34,971 bases of DNA from a virus. The DNA is taken from positions 1 through 34,971 of the IMG/VR virus record IMGVR_UViG_3300043436_002855. The stretch is one strand, 5' to 3'. Shown in pieces: positions 5,587-13,271 of this stretch; the first letter of the stretch is position 1; every line of letters starts with the position of its first letter. The notes under the pieces were generated by a model. It was not told where the DNA came from and made no database searches. It saw nothing but the letters and a program-made list of their open reading frames with translations. Position numbers and translations under genes: made by a program.

Positions 5587-6108
5587 TTACTTAAAAAACA
5601 AATCCATTTGCTCCTGTTGAGGTTTTAACCTACCATAAATACGAATTATCATACAATGTTCCCCACGTTCAAACTTCATTCTAATATCATCGATATACTT
5701 TGTTGTGTCATCGTGTATGCAATTCAAAGTTATGATTTCTTTTCCTTTTATTGATGCGTTATCTAATTGTCTTTTTGTTGGTGTTTTCATTACGTCCAAT
5801 AAAAGTTTTAAAAAAAAGTAAGCTTTGTTATCTAAATCGATTTCTTTTGTATGCCTATATTCTAACTCAATTCTACATTTGTCAAGTTCTGGAATGTATT
5901 TTATATTATCCCTAAGGTAAATTTTACATTCTTGAATTATCTTTGATGTAATGTGGTATGAAGTCCTATCTGCATAAAATAAATTGGCCGTTAAATAAAA
6001 ATCTTGCTTTGTTATCTTTTCACCTTTGGAATTAAATTTTTCTTTTTTATAATTCAATGTCCATTTTGTTGGAGGTGAATGTAATATTATTTCTTTAATC
6101 AGTTCCAT
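5587..6108 (-). CDS. RusA-like Holliday junction resolvase
   Basis: A 173-residue protein. It carries the RusA pattern: a beta-rich N-terminal half, then EIDLDNKAY (Asp91, Asp93, Asn94, Lys95), Asp104 in a helix, and IHDDTTKYID (Asp133, Asp134) followed by beta strands. In RusA, clustered aspartates bind the metals that cut four-way junctions, and the lysine supports catalysis. It is somewhat longer than E. coli RusA (120 residues), mainly at the N-terminus. It would resolve recombination or replication intermediates before packaging. Confidence 0.75.
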   Translation of the reverse strand: MELIKEIILHSPPTKWTLNYKKEKFNSKGEKITKQDFYLTANLFYADRTSYHITSKIIQECKIYLRDNIKYIPELDKCRIELEYRHTKEIDLDNKAYFFLKLLLDVMKTPTKRQLDNASIKGKEIITLNCIHDDTTKYIDDIRMKFERGEHCMIIRIYGRLKPQQEQMDLFFK

Positions 6109-6337
6109 TTTGTAAAGTGTTTTTTAGTTCTTGCAAAGCATCATTACATTGATTTTTAGAGTTAAATTTCCATTTTAAAACTTCCTCATTTTTTAAAACA
6201 AAATAGATAGTGTTTGACTCTTTAAAATTATTAAAAAATACTTTTCCAAAAACTTCAATGTCAATTCCAAAAAACTGCACTTCACTAACTTTTATTGATG
6301 GATGTATTATCCATTCCGATATAAAAAATTTATCCAT
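6095..6337 (-). CDS. Small protein of unknown function
   Basis: An 80-residue protein, aromatic and beta-rich at the start, with a helix at the end (QCNDALQELKNTLQ). It overlaps the RusA-like gene by 14 bases and the upstream HTH gene by 8, so it is part of a tightly coupled run. No motif is recognised. Confidence 0.5.
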   Translation of the reverse strand: MDKFFISEWIIHPSIKVSEVQFFGIDIEVFGKVFFNNFKESNTIYFVLKNEEVLKWKFNSKNQCNDALQELKNTLQNGTD

Positions 6338-6599
6338 AGTTATTAATTTTAGATTCTAATGTTATTTCTGAAAATTCAAAATAAGGTTTTCGTTCTTTTT
6401 TTACAATTGGAATAGTTATATACAAATTGAAAATTTTATAAATCGTTTCAAATAAGTAAAAGTTTAAATTTTTGCGATTTTTAGCTTTTTTAATTAAATC
6501 TGGTTTAATTCCAAAACTATCAATTTTAATATAAATAGTTGTTTTTGAAAGTCCAGTTATATTAGAAATATCTTTTGCCGTATAATATTTATTTTCCAT
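6330..6599 (-). CDS. Small helix-turn-helix protein
   Basis: An 89-residue protein. Residues about 5-27 (YTAKDISNITGLSKTTIYIKI) form a clear helix-turn-helix of the excisionase/MerR-like HTH_17 kind. The next basic segment would contact DNA. The C-terminal half is beta-like, with no enzyme motif. It is probably a regulator or a replication accessory. It overlaps both neighbours by about 10 bases. Confidence 0.6.
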   Translation of the reverse strand: MENKYYTAKDISNITGLSKTTIYIKIDSFGIKPDLIKKAKNRKNLNFYLFETIYKIFNLYITIPIVKKERKPYFEFSEITLESKINNYG

Positions 6600-6783
6600 T
6601 TTCCAACTGTTTTAATCGATTATAATAAAATTGATAAGTTTTAACAGCCGATTCAGATATTTCTTTTTCAGTAATAGACTTTTCAAATGTTTTTATTTTT
6701 CCATTGTTATCAACTTCAATAAACCATTTGCCTTTTTTATTTACCGGATAAACTTTAATTCCAGATGCTAAACAAAAACTCAT
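6589..6783 (-). CDS. Small protein of unknown function
   Basis: A 64-residue protein from the ATG at 6783, which follows the upstream stop (6788) by four bases and has AAAG just before it. Starting at 6846 would overlap the coiled-coil gene by 59 bases. Its beta-rich start (KWFIEVDNNGKIKTF) and helical end (KTYQFYYNRLKQLE) resemble a small beta-beta-alpha arrangement, as in integrase arm-binding domains, but this is only a resemblance. Confidence 0.5.
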   Translation of the reverse strand: MSFCLASGIKVYPVNKKGKWFIEVDNNGKIKTFEKSITEKEISESAVKTYQFYYNRLKQLENGK

Positions 6784-6787
6784 TTCT

Positions 6788-7231
6788 TTACTTATTGTTG
6801 GAACTGAATTCAAGTTGTGCATTGAGGCTTTTGATTTCGCTTTCATATTTGGCTTTTAAATTACTTATTTCAAGTTTTAAATGATATAATTCATTTTCTA
6901 ACTTCTGACTTCTTTTAACCTCATTAGAATACTCAGCAACTGAACCCTTAGCAATAGTTTGAATTGTACTGCAATAACTTTGAATTCTAAACAAAGCCAT
7001 AATAATTTCTAAAAATTGTGCCTTATTTGACTCTTTTGCCATTGAGTGCCATTCATTAACCTTTTCAGAAATAAATATCAAATCTGTTTCATTTTTATTT
7101 TCTAAAATCCAATGAGCCGTATCGGCATAATCAAAACGTTTTCTTTGCTGTTCCAAAAACTTTGAAACTAATTTTATTTGATTTTGCTCTATTTGGTGAT
7201 TAGCCCTTTTTTTTTCTTCTAAACTATCCAT
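6788..7231 (-). CDS. Coiled-coil early protein
   Basis: A 147-residue protein, helical throughout. The last 50 residues form a regular coiled coil (LENELYHLKLEISNLKAKYESEIK). The N-terminus is rich in Glu, Lys and Gln. It follows the RecA/DnaB-type ATPase gene by 11 bases, so a replication accessory role is plausible. No specific family is recognised. Confidence 0.5.
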   Translation of the reverse strand: MDSLEEKKRANHQIEQNQIKLVSKFLEQQRKRFDYADTAHWILENKNETDLIFISEKVNEWHSMAKESNKAQFLEIIMALFRIQSYCSTIQTIAKGSVAEYSNEVKRSQKLENELYHLKLEISNLKAKYESEIKSLNAQLEFSSNNK

Positions 7232-7242
7232 AAGTCAATATT

Positions 7243-8193
7243 TTAAAATGGAACCTCATCTTCATTTTCATCTAATTTTTTTGCATTTGGCTCTAAATAT
7301 TCTTTTGCAGCATAAACACGATTATTATTTTCGTTTATGTGATAAAAATTATATTTTACCAAATCCAAATACAATTCCGTCATTCCTTGCTTTGCTACTG
7401 ATTTTGGTTTTGCTTTTTTAATATAAACTTCAGTAGTATTGCTTGAACCCTCAGGACGATGCACTACAATAATGTTTTTTCCATTATTCCACCATTCGGA
7501 CCCCCCTTTTAAATCATCTGGACCAGGAACTTTACGTTCACCTTTTGATGTTTTCTCATTTCCTAAACCTTTTGGATGTATAACCGTATGTAGATGCATT
7601 TTGTATTTTTCTGCAATCATATTTCGATACGATAAAACATCTTCTAAATATTGATCATCCCTCATACTTCTATCATGTTTTAAATCTTTCCAACTATCAA
7701 TGGTCATTGTTTGAATACCTCCGATAACTTCACTTGAATAGTTAATCCCAAAATCCCAAAACTCGTAAGGGGTTATTTTAGCTTTCTCATCTGTTTTGTG
7801 AAGTATAAAAAAATGATTTAAAACCCAGTCTAAATTTTTTGAAACTTCTAATTCTGTGATATAATTTGACTTGTAACGCTTATCAAATGTTTTTCCAGTC
7901 TTTTTATGAATCAGCAAAGAAATTATATCTTCTTGCGTTCCAACATCCGGAACATACAATAAATGTTTCCAGCCATAAAACAAAGAAGTATTTAAAAGCA
8001 ATTCAATTAAAAGTTCAGTTTTACCACTTTGAGGATAACCCGTCCAATCGCTAACTCCTGGCAAACTCATTGTATAAAATTCATGTAAGTTTGGAAAACC
8101 TAAATACTTGCCTCTTAAAGCTCCTTGCTCTCTATACTTCATTATGCTGTCATGGCTTGTAGAAGCTTTTAATATTTCAAATCCTTTTAGCAT
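7243..8193 (-). CDS. RecA/DnaB-fold ATPase, probable replicative helicase or loader
   Basis: A 316-residue protein. Walker A is GYPQSGKT (52-59) and Walker B is TMTID (162-166), with DVGTQEDI between them, typical of the DnaB/RecA branch of ATPases. A later region (KGGSEWWNNGKNIIVVHRPEG) fits the sensor and arm segments of Twinkle/DnaB-like proteins. The C-terminus is acidic and ends in EDEVPF, like an SSB tail. It lies between a replication-initiator-like gene and a coiled-coil gene, supporting a role in moving or loading the phage fork. It is shorter than full DnaB (about 450 residues) and lacks the N-terminal primase-binding domain. Confidence 0.7.
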   Translation of the reverse strand: MLKGFEILKASTSHDSIMKYREQGALRGKYLGFPNLHEFYTMSLPGVSDWTGYPQSGKTELLIELLLNTSLFYGWKHLLYVPDVGTQEDIISLLIHKKTGKTFDKRYKSNYITELEVSKNLDWVLNHFFILHKTDEKAKITPYEFWDFGINYSSEVIGGIQTMTIDSWKDLKHDRSMRDDQYLEDVLSYRNMIAEKYKMHLHTVIHPKGLGNEKTSKGERKVPGPDDLKGGSEWWNNGKNIIVVHRPEGSSNTTEVYIKKAKPKSVAKQGMTELYLDLVKYNFYHINENNNRVYAAKEYLEPNAKKLDENEDEVPF

Positions 8194-8200
8194 AATTTAT

Positions 8201-8851
8201 TTAGTGATTAGTGAAACCGCCTTTTTTTCCTTCAAAGTTTTTTAATAAAACTAATTTATTGTCATTTTTTGCTCTTTTCATCCAGTTTCTTAAAGTAGCT
8301 AACCAACCTCTATTATTCCTTTTTTTATTTTGAGAATCAGACCATAATAAAACATCCTCAATATAAAATTTTAAATCTACACCGTAATAATCTTTTTTGA
8401 ATTTTTCATCTTTTGATAATTCTATTTTTAAATAATCATAACTATTCCAAATTGAATCAGAAAAAAGAATTTGTTTCTTATCTTCTATATTATTAGTTAT
8501 TATATTATTGGGTGCGGTTTTAGTACTACCTACTTGTTCTAAAATAGTACTACCCCAGTACGAATTTAGTACTACCAGTTCATTTTGAAAGTATTTACAA
8601 AATTGAATGTTATTTACAACAAAATTTTCTTTTAAAATAAGTTCTTTTTCAATTAAAGAATGTAGTGTTTTAATAGTAGTAGTTCTACTTGCTCCAGTTG
8701 CATCTGAAAGATATTTAATACTACCATCAAATTTACCTTGACCATCTTTTGAAAATCCGTAAATAATAGCAAATACTAATAATTCATTTCCTTTCAATTG
8801 TAATTCATTAATCATCCAACCTTGAATTACATAATAGCTACTACTTTTCAT
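8201..8851 (-). CDS. Replication initiator-like winged-helix protein
   Basis: A 216-residue protein from the ATG at 8851; the longer reading would overlap the upstream gene by 50 bases. The N-terminal domain (about 1-75) is a winged helix like those of phage O/DnaD-type proteins: YVIQGWMINELQLKGNELLVFAII, then SIKYLSDATGASRTTTIKTLHSL. The C-terminal third has a basic WLATLRNWMKRAK segment, as seen where such proteins bind DNA. Members mark the origin and bring the helicase. The ATPase gene 8 bases downstream would be its partner. Confidence 0.65.
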   Translation of the reverse strand: MKSSSYYVIQGWMINELQLKGNELLVFAIIYGFSKDGQGKFDGSIKYLSDATGASRTTTIKTLHSLIEKELILKENFVVNNIQFCKYFQNELVVLNSYWGSTILEQVGSTKTAPNNIITNNIEDKKQILFSDSIWNSYDYLKIELSKDEKFKKDYYGVDLKFYIEDVLLWSDSQNKKRNNRGWLATLRNWMKRAKNDNKLVLLKNFEGKKGGFTNH

Positions 8852-9056
8852 TGTTTCTGATTTTAGATTGAACAAAAAGCATAGTGCCAATAAAAGAATA
8901 AAATTGATTTTTATCTAAATCAATGTAATTTGCATCAATAAAAACATTTTCAAAATCAAAAGATAAAATTGAAATTCTTACTTTTTCATTTTCAAGTTGT
9001 GTTACTTCAATTGTAGAGTAACCATTTTCAGTTTTGTTTGTAATAGAATGTACCAT
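8841..9056 (-). CDS. Small protein downstream of a structured RNA
   Basis: A 71-residue protein. It is beta-rich in the first half (TIEVTQLENEKVRISILSFDFENVF), with no recognised motif. It is the first gene after the pseudoknot-capable leader at 9075-9170, so its translation may be controlled by that RNA. It overlaps the initiator gene by 11 bases. Confidence 0.5.
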   Translation of the reverse strand: MVHSITNKTENGYSTIEVTQLENEKVRISILSFDFENVFIDANYIDLDKNQFYSFIGTMLFVQSKIRNNEK

Positions 9057-9074
9057 AATATAATATTAATTAAA

Positions 9075-9170
9075 AAGTTAAGCCCCTAATCGTTTGGCTA
9101 TTGTGGAACTCGCCTCCCGATTAAGGGCTTTAATATTTTTTCCGTTACAATAATGAGTTCCACTTCATTA
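9075..9170 (-). ncRNA. Pseudoknot-capable small RNA or regulatory leader
   Basis: Two interleaved inverted repeats on the minus strand. Stem 1 is GTGGAACTC (9155-9163) with GAGTTCCAC (9103-9111), 9 perfect pairs. Stem 2 is AAGCCCTTAATCG (9118-9130) with CGATTAGGGGCTT (9080-9092), 12 pairs and one mismatch. The halves alternate, so both can form together only as an H-type pseudoknot; otherwise they compete. Stem 2 is followed by AACTTTTT, like an attenuator. A TAGATTTG box lies just upstream, so the transcript would begin a few bases before stem 1. A seven-codon frame (ATG at 9168) overlaps stem 1. The next gene starts at 9056. It could be a riboswitch, an attenuator or a free small RNA. Confidence 0.55.
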
Positions 9171-9175
9171 CCCTA

Positions 9176-9183
9176 CAAATCTA
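9176..9183 (-). promoter_or_regulatory. -7 promoter element TAGATTTG
   Basis: A perfect TAnnTTTG box on the minus strand, placed so that transcription would begin near 9168-9171, right before the first stem of the RNA at 9075-9170. No TTG is seen at the standard 19-base distance, so it is weak or needs an activator. Confidence 0.4.
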
Positions 9184-9189
9184 TAAAAA

Positions 9190-9432
9190 TTATTTTAAAT
9201 AATCGGATGCGCTTTTCAATTCTTTTAATTTCTGATTATTTTCAGTAATATTTGAAATACACTTTTGACGCTTATTTTCAATATTTTGAACTAAAAGTAA
9301 ACGCACTTCATTTAAAATTTGTACCGTTTCAAGTTCAGTAAATTCACATTCAATAGTTGAAGTTAATTCTGTAAAAACATTTTCAACTCTTTTTTGTATC
9401 TTTTGTTCCCTTGTTTTTGCTTTCCAGAACAT
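9190..9432 (-). CDS. Small coiled-coil protein
   Basis: An 80-residue protein, all helical, with heptad-like Leu/Val/Ile spacing through VENVFTELTSTIE and NIENKRQKCI. It starts 2 bases after the lipoprotein gene. No family is recognised. Confidence 0.5.
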   Translation of the reverse strand: MFWKAKTREQKIQKRVENVFTELTSTIECEFTELETVQILNEVRLLLVQNIENKRQKCISNITENNQKLKELKSASDYLK

Positions 9433-9434
9433 AG

Positions 9435-9809
9435 CTAATAGATTTTAATTATATTTCCAAGTGTATCGCTTTGAAATGAAATATCTTCTCTTACAGCTCC
9501 GCCAAATGCGTTTTTAGCTGTAAACTCCCAATACACATCTAATGTGTGATTTATAGTATCCTCAACATAAGTACATCCTAAATTCTCAATACTTTTCGGG
9601 TCATTTGATAATTCAGATACTAAAATAAAAGCGTTTTTGTGTGGTCCACCTTCATAATAAAATAAGCTTTTAATTTGCTTATCATGAATTTGTTTTTTAG
9701 TTGGCTTACTTTCACAACTTAAAGCGGACATAAGTAACGATATAATACCCAATATAATTGCAATAGTTATAAATATCTCAACTAATGCTTTTACAATTTT
9801 GTTTCTCAT
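9435..9809 (-). CDS. Small probable lipoprotein or membrane-anchored protein in the early operon
   Basis: A 124-residue protein. A basic start is followed by a hydrophobic segment (about residues 9-30) and ALSC with Cys32, a possible though imperfect lipobox. The mature part is soluble, with mixed beta and acidic segments. It sits in the early operon rather than with lysis genes. Phage lipoproteins expressed early or from a prophage can block infection by related phages (the T5 Llp type), so superinfection exclusion is a reasonable guess. Nothing in the sequence identifies the target. Confidence 0.55.
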   Translation of the reverse strand: MRNKIVKALVEIFITIAIILGIISLLMSALSCESKPTKKQIHDKQIKSLFYYEGGPHKNAFILVSELSNDPKSIENLGCTYVEDTINHTLDVYWEFTAKNAFGGAVREDISFQSDTLGNIIKIY

Positions 9810-9821
9810 AATTTTTAATTT

Positions 9822-10190
9822 TTAATTGTTTTCAAATAAATTTAAAGTTTGCTCTTTTTTAGCGTTTTGACTTTGTTTTAGTGAATATTCTCGTGAAATA
9901 TAAATTCTAATAATTCTACCATGAGCTTGTTTATTTTTAGCAGTAGAATATCCATGAGTTAAAATTCTTTTTTCTTTAATCAATCGAAAAAAAATAGCGC
10001 CAAATACATTTGGATTTTTAGGAATACCCAATATGAAATCGCTATGATTTCTAAAATCTTCACATGAGAAAGGTTTAAAATGTGTTGAAACCCATCTTTG
10101 AGCTAAATCAAGTGCAAGATTGTAAAACCCTTGATTATTTTCTTGCACTTGTTTTATTGCTTCTTCTTTAGTTTTGAGTTGTTTGCTCAT
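9822..10190 (-). CDS. Winged-helix phage protein next to the helicase
   Basis: A 122-residue protein from the ATG at 10190; the longer reading uses TTG. The pattern FKPFSCEDFRNHS, then NPNVFGAIFFRLIKEKRILTHGYS and HGRIIRIY, is that of a small winged helix common in phage early regions, usually unnamed and near recombination genes. It overlaps the end of the helicase-methyltransferase gene by 23 bases. A role in DNA binding is inferred. Confidence 0.55.
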   Translation of the reverse strand: MSKQLKTKEEAIKQVQENNQGFYNLALDLAQRWVSTHFKPFSCEDFRNHSDFILGIPKNPNVFGAIFFRLIKEKRILTHGYSTAKNKQAHGRIIRIYISREYSLKQSQNAKKEQTLNLFENN

Positions 10191-12399
10191 CGTCAAAAAG
10201 CGTTAAAGTTGAATTTTTTTCAGAAACAAAATCTTTATGATTCTTTGAATTTAAAGCGAAATAACTTTCTTTTAGTTCAATTGATATTGATTTTCGATTC
10301 ATTTTAATAGCACAACAACCCTCTGAACCAATACCGCCAAACGGACTAAAAACGGTTTCTCCTTCGTTTGAATATAAATGTAATATTCTTTCAATTGTAT
10401 CTAATTGTAATGGTGCAATGTGTTTTTCATCATTTCCATCTCGTCCAGAACGATATTGTAAAGTTCTTGAATAATCAATATCATACCAAACTGGTGAAGC
10501 GTATTTTTGCCATAAATCAACCGGTAAAAAATCTAATTTAGAACTATCAGTGTCTTGGTGCTTTATTGGCGTTTCATTTTCTCCATCATTTCTAAAAAAC
10601 AAAATATAATCAGGAATACCAACTCTTGACATAATACTATCTTTTTTAATAGTTTTATGAAGCAATCCTAATGCTTTTGTTCTTTGCATTTCTGTAACTG
10701 GATTTTTCCATATTGTAGTTCTTGAATGATAAATAAATCCATTTTCTTGAAACCAATCAATTAACATTCCGCTAAAATCTCTTAATCCAATATAACCCTC
10801 TTTACCTTTTTGAATTGGCAAACCCATACAATGAATAGCACACATTCTGCCACTTTTAAGAACTCTTTTTAATTCAGGAATAAGAAACTTAAAATGATGT
10901 TCAAATTGTTTGTAATCTGATACATTTCCCATATCTTCTTCTTTATCAGAATAAACATATAACTCTGCAAATGGTGGAGAAAAAACCACAATATCCGCAC
11001 AATTATCGGGTAGGTTTTTAGTTTCTTGAACACAATCACCATTAATCAAATGGTATTGATCTGTTTTAATTTCTTTGTTCATTATTTTTACTTTTGATTT
11101 TGCTGTTTTATAATTTGTTTCTGCAGAATACAAAGCCATTTCTTTAATACGTTCAAAATGCTGTTTTTCTTTTTCTAAAATAGTGGCTCTTACATTTGTT
11201 TGGCTTTCTGGAATAAGAATATGTACAACTACTTTGTTTTTTTGCCCAAAACGATAACAACGTCTAACAGCCTGATAAAATGCTTCAAATTTAAAATCAT
11301 AAGACATAAAAACCATTTGACTACAATTTTGATAATTCATACCAAAAGACGCAATTGAAGTTTTAGTAATCAAAGTTTTAAATTCATTATTCGCAAATCC
11401 ATTCAAATATTTAGCCTTGTATTCTGGCTTATCAGAACCTTGCACATTCACTGAATTTGGAAGTAATTTTGCAAGTGTATCGGTTTCGCTATTTTTCAAA
11501 CCCCAAACAATCCATTGATTATCATTTGAATTGACAAGTTCAATAGTTTTTTGTATTCTTAAATCAAAACTTCTATTCAAGTCTTTGTGTAATTCAGTAG
11601 CAGAAACAGCAACATCTCCAAACAAAGAATTACTTGTATTTTCAACTGGAATTATATGCTCAATATATTCTATTTCTGGTAAATAATATCCATCTGAATT
11701 AAAACCTAAAGTAGACGGTTTATCAATCGCAATACTCCAACTTGATACATATTTCCAAAACGCATCTTTTGCGTGCTTTCTTAATCTCCATTTTGAAGTT
11801 TCGCCACCATCATGCACAAAAAACATAGCTAACATTTCTAAATAACTCATTCCTCCTAAAAATTCAGAATGCTGTCCAAGTTCCATGTGGTCATTTGGTG
11901 AAGGTGTAGCAGTACAACAAAGCTTGTAAGGCGTGTTTTTAAAAAGCTCAATAATCATACTTGAAATTTTACCATCTCTACCTTTCAAAATTGAACTTTC
12001 ATCTAAAACAACTCCAGAATATTTAGAAACATTGATATTTTTCAATTGTTCATAATTATTGATTTCATTTGACAAATTATCAGTTGCAAAAGAATCAATT
12101 TCAATTCCGAATTTTTTACCCTCATCAATAGTTTGTTGACAAATAGCTAATGGAGCTAATAAAAGAACTGGTTTTTTTGTTTTAGCTTTTACTTGCTTAG
12201 CCCATTCTAATTGACAAAAAGTTTTTCCAAGTCCACAATCAAAAAACAAAGCGAATTTTCCTTTCCTTAAAGCAACTTTAACTCCGAACTTTTGAAAATC
12301 TTTTAAAGATTTATTTAGCTTTTTTTCTTCAATTTCAAATCCACTTTCAATAAAAGACTTTCTTTTTGTTTCTAAAAACTCTTTATACTTTTTATCCAT
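10168..12399 (-). CDS. SNF2-type helicase fused to a DNA methyltransferase
   Basis: A 743-residue two-domain protein. The helicase part (about 30-435) has Walker A CGLGKT (55-60), a DES box (133-135), TATPSPND (163-170) and the C-terminal signature QAVRRCYRFGQ (376-386) of SNF2-like proteins. The methyltransferase part (about 445-725) begins at LINGD. It has the catalytic FSPPF (473-477) before the SAM-binding SPFGGIGSEG (685-694). This permuted order is typical of beta-class N4-cytosine or N6-adenine enzymes. The domains may open and modify phage DNA, or the helicase may help restart or recombine it. A Met near 440 could allow a separate methyltransferase. It overlaps the YqaJ gene by 8 bases. 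Confidence 0.8.
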   Translation of the reverse strand: MDKKYKEFLETKRKSFIESGFEIEEKKLNKSLKDFQKFGVKVALRKGKFALFFDCGLGKTFCQLEWAKQVKAKTKKPVLLLAPLAICQQTIDEGKKFGIEIDSFATDNLSNEINNYEQLKNINVSKYSGVVLDESSILKGRDGKISSMIIELFKNTPYKLCCTATPSPNDHMELGQHSEFLGGMSYLEMLAMFFVHDGGETSKWRLRKHAKDAFWKYVSSWSIAIDKPSTLGFNSDGYYLPEIEYIEHIIPVENTSNSLFGDVAVSATELHKDLNRSFDLRIQKTIELVNSNDNQWIVWGLKNSETDTLAKLLPNSVNVQGSDKPEYKAKYLNGFANNEFKTLITKTSIASFGMNYQNCSQMVFMSYDFKFEAFYQAVRRCYRFGQKNKVVVHILIPESQTNVRATILEKEKQHFERIKEMALYSAETNYKTAKSKVKIMNKEIKTDQYHLINGDCVQETKNLPDNCADIVVFSPPFAELYVYSDKEEDMGNVSDYKQFEHHFKFLIPELKRVLKSGRMCAIHCMGLPIQKGKEGYIGLRDFSGMLIDWFQENGFIYHSRTTIWKNPVTEMQRTKALGLLHKTIKKDSIMSRVGIPDYILFFRNDGENETPIKHQDTDSSKLDFLPVDLWQKYASPVWYDIDYSRTLQYRSGRDGNDEKHIAPLQLDTIERILHLYSNEGETVFSPFGGIGSEGCCAIKMNRKSISIELKESYFALNSKNHKDFVSEKNSTLTLFDDEQTTQN

Positions 12400-13135
12400 T
12401 TACTAATAATTTTTCAGCGTCAACAACGCATTTAGTTAAAAATATAATATCCTCAGCAGGCACTTCAAACTGAAACTTTACAAAGTTTGGATATTGAATA
12501 CCCTCTGGAATATAACTCAAATTATGCAATTCATTTTCTACAATGAATCTTGTTTGCCATTCGTTAAATCCTAACTTTTCAACTATTCCAGTTTCTTCTA
12601 TTTCTTTACGAATTTCAAGTAATTGTTTTTCAGTAGGCATATAAGTAATAATTTCGCCTTTTGGTTTTCCTAAAATAATACAATTTGATACAACTTGCCA
12701 ATAAACCTCCTTTTCATCTTTTTTGAATTGCTCCAACGTTATTAAGCCCTCATTAAGCTTTAAAAGTTGCATTGATAGTTCATAGTGTCTTTTAGGTTCA
12801 AAACACTTAATATCGCCTGCTGTGTCATTTTTAACATAATCTTTGGAACCGCTCCAAAATTTATATTTAGGATGTACGTCTGTTTGTTTTGAACCGAAAG
12901 TATATTCAATTCCTAAATGATACTTATTGCAGTAGTGTTCCATTACTTGACCCCAAATTGTAGCCTGACTACTTTTACCTAAATCAATTGAACGTCCTAA
13001 TGTTCTTTCTGCTCTTTTTTCTTCGATGTAAGTTAGTGCAGGTGCGCCAAATGTTTTTCCTGTTCTATCTTTTGTTGTTAGTTTCCAAATTTGACTACTT
13101 GTGAAACGTCCTATTCTTTCTAATACTTCTACCAT
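12392..13135 (-). CDS. YqaJ-like PD-(D/E)XK exonuclease
   Basis: A 247-residue protein. Its motifs fit the lambda-exonuclease/YqaJ family: Glu66 in WGQVMEH, Asp99 in SGSKDY, D108-I-K110 in AGDIKC, and a Gln in YWQVV after the core. Such enzymes degrade one strand from double-stranded ends to expose single strands for annealing. Its partner would be the Sak4-type ATPase encoded two genes upstream, with the SSB-like protein. The acidic residue of the last motif is Asp rather than the commoner Glu. Confidence 0.75.
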   Translation of the reverse strand: MVEVLERIGRFTSSQIWKLTTKDRTGKTFGAPALTYIEEKRAERTLGRSIDLGKSSQATIWGQVMEHYCNKYHLGIEYTFGSKQTDVHPKYKFWSGSKDYVKNDTAGDIKCFEPKRHYELSMQLLKLNEGLITLEQFKKDEKEVYWQVVSNCIILGKPKGEIITYMPTEKQLLEIRKEIEETGIVEKLGFNEWQTRFIVENELHNLSYIPEGIQYPNFVKFQFEVPAEDIIFLTKCVVDAEKLLVNG

Positions 13136-13136
13136 G

Positions 13137-13268
13137 TTATTTGTTTTTTTTAGTTAAAAATATTGTTTCACAAATCCTAACAATCATTGAAAGTAAAATG
13201 TAAATCATTAAGAAAGTCCAAAATGAAGTCCAAGGATATTTATTTACGATATTTATTAATTGTTCCAT
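13137..13268 (-). CDS. 43-residue single-span membrane peptide
   Basis: A short gene that fits exactly between its neighbours: the stop is one base before the YqaJ gene ATG and the start lies 4 bases after the MazG-like gene. The protein has a polar start, one hydrophobic span (WTSFWTFLMIYILLSMIV, about 13-30) and a basic tail ending LTKKNK, so its C-terminus would be cytoplasmic. Its function is unknown. Confidence 0.6.
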   Translation of the reverse strand: MEQLINIVNKYPWTSFWTFLMIYILLSMIVRICETIFLTKKNK

Positions 13269-13271
13269 AAT

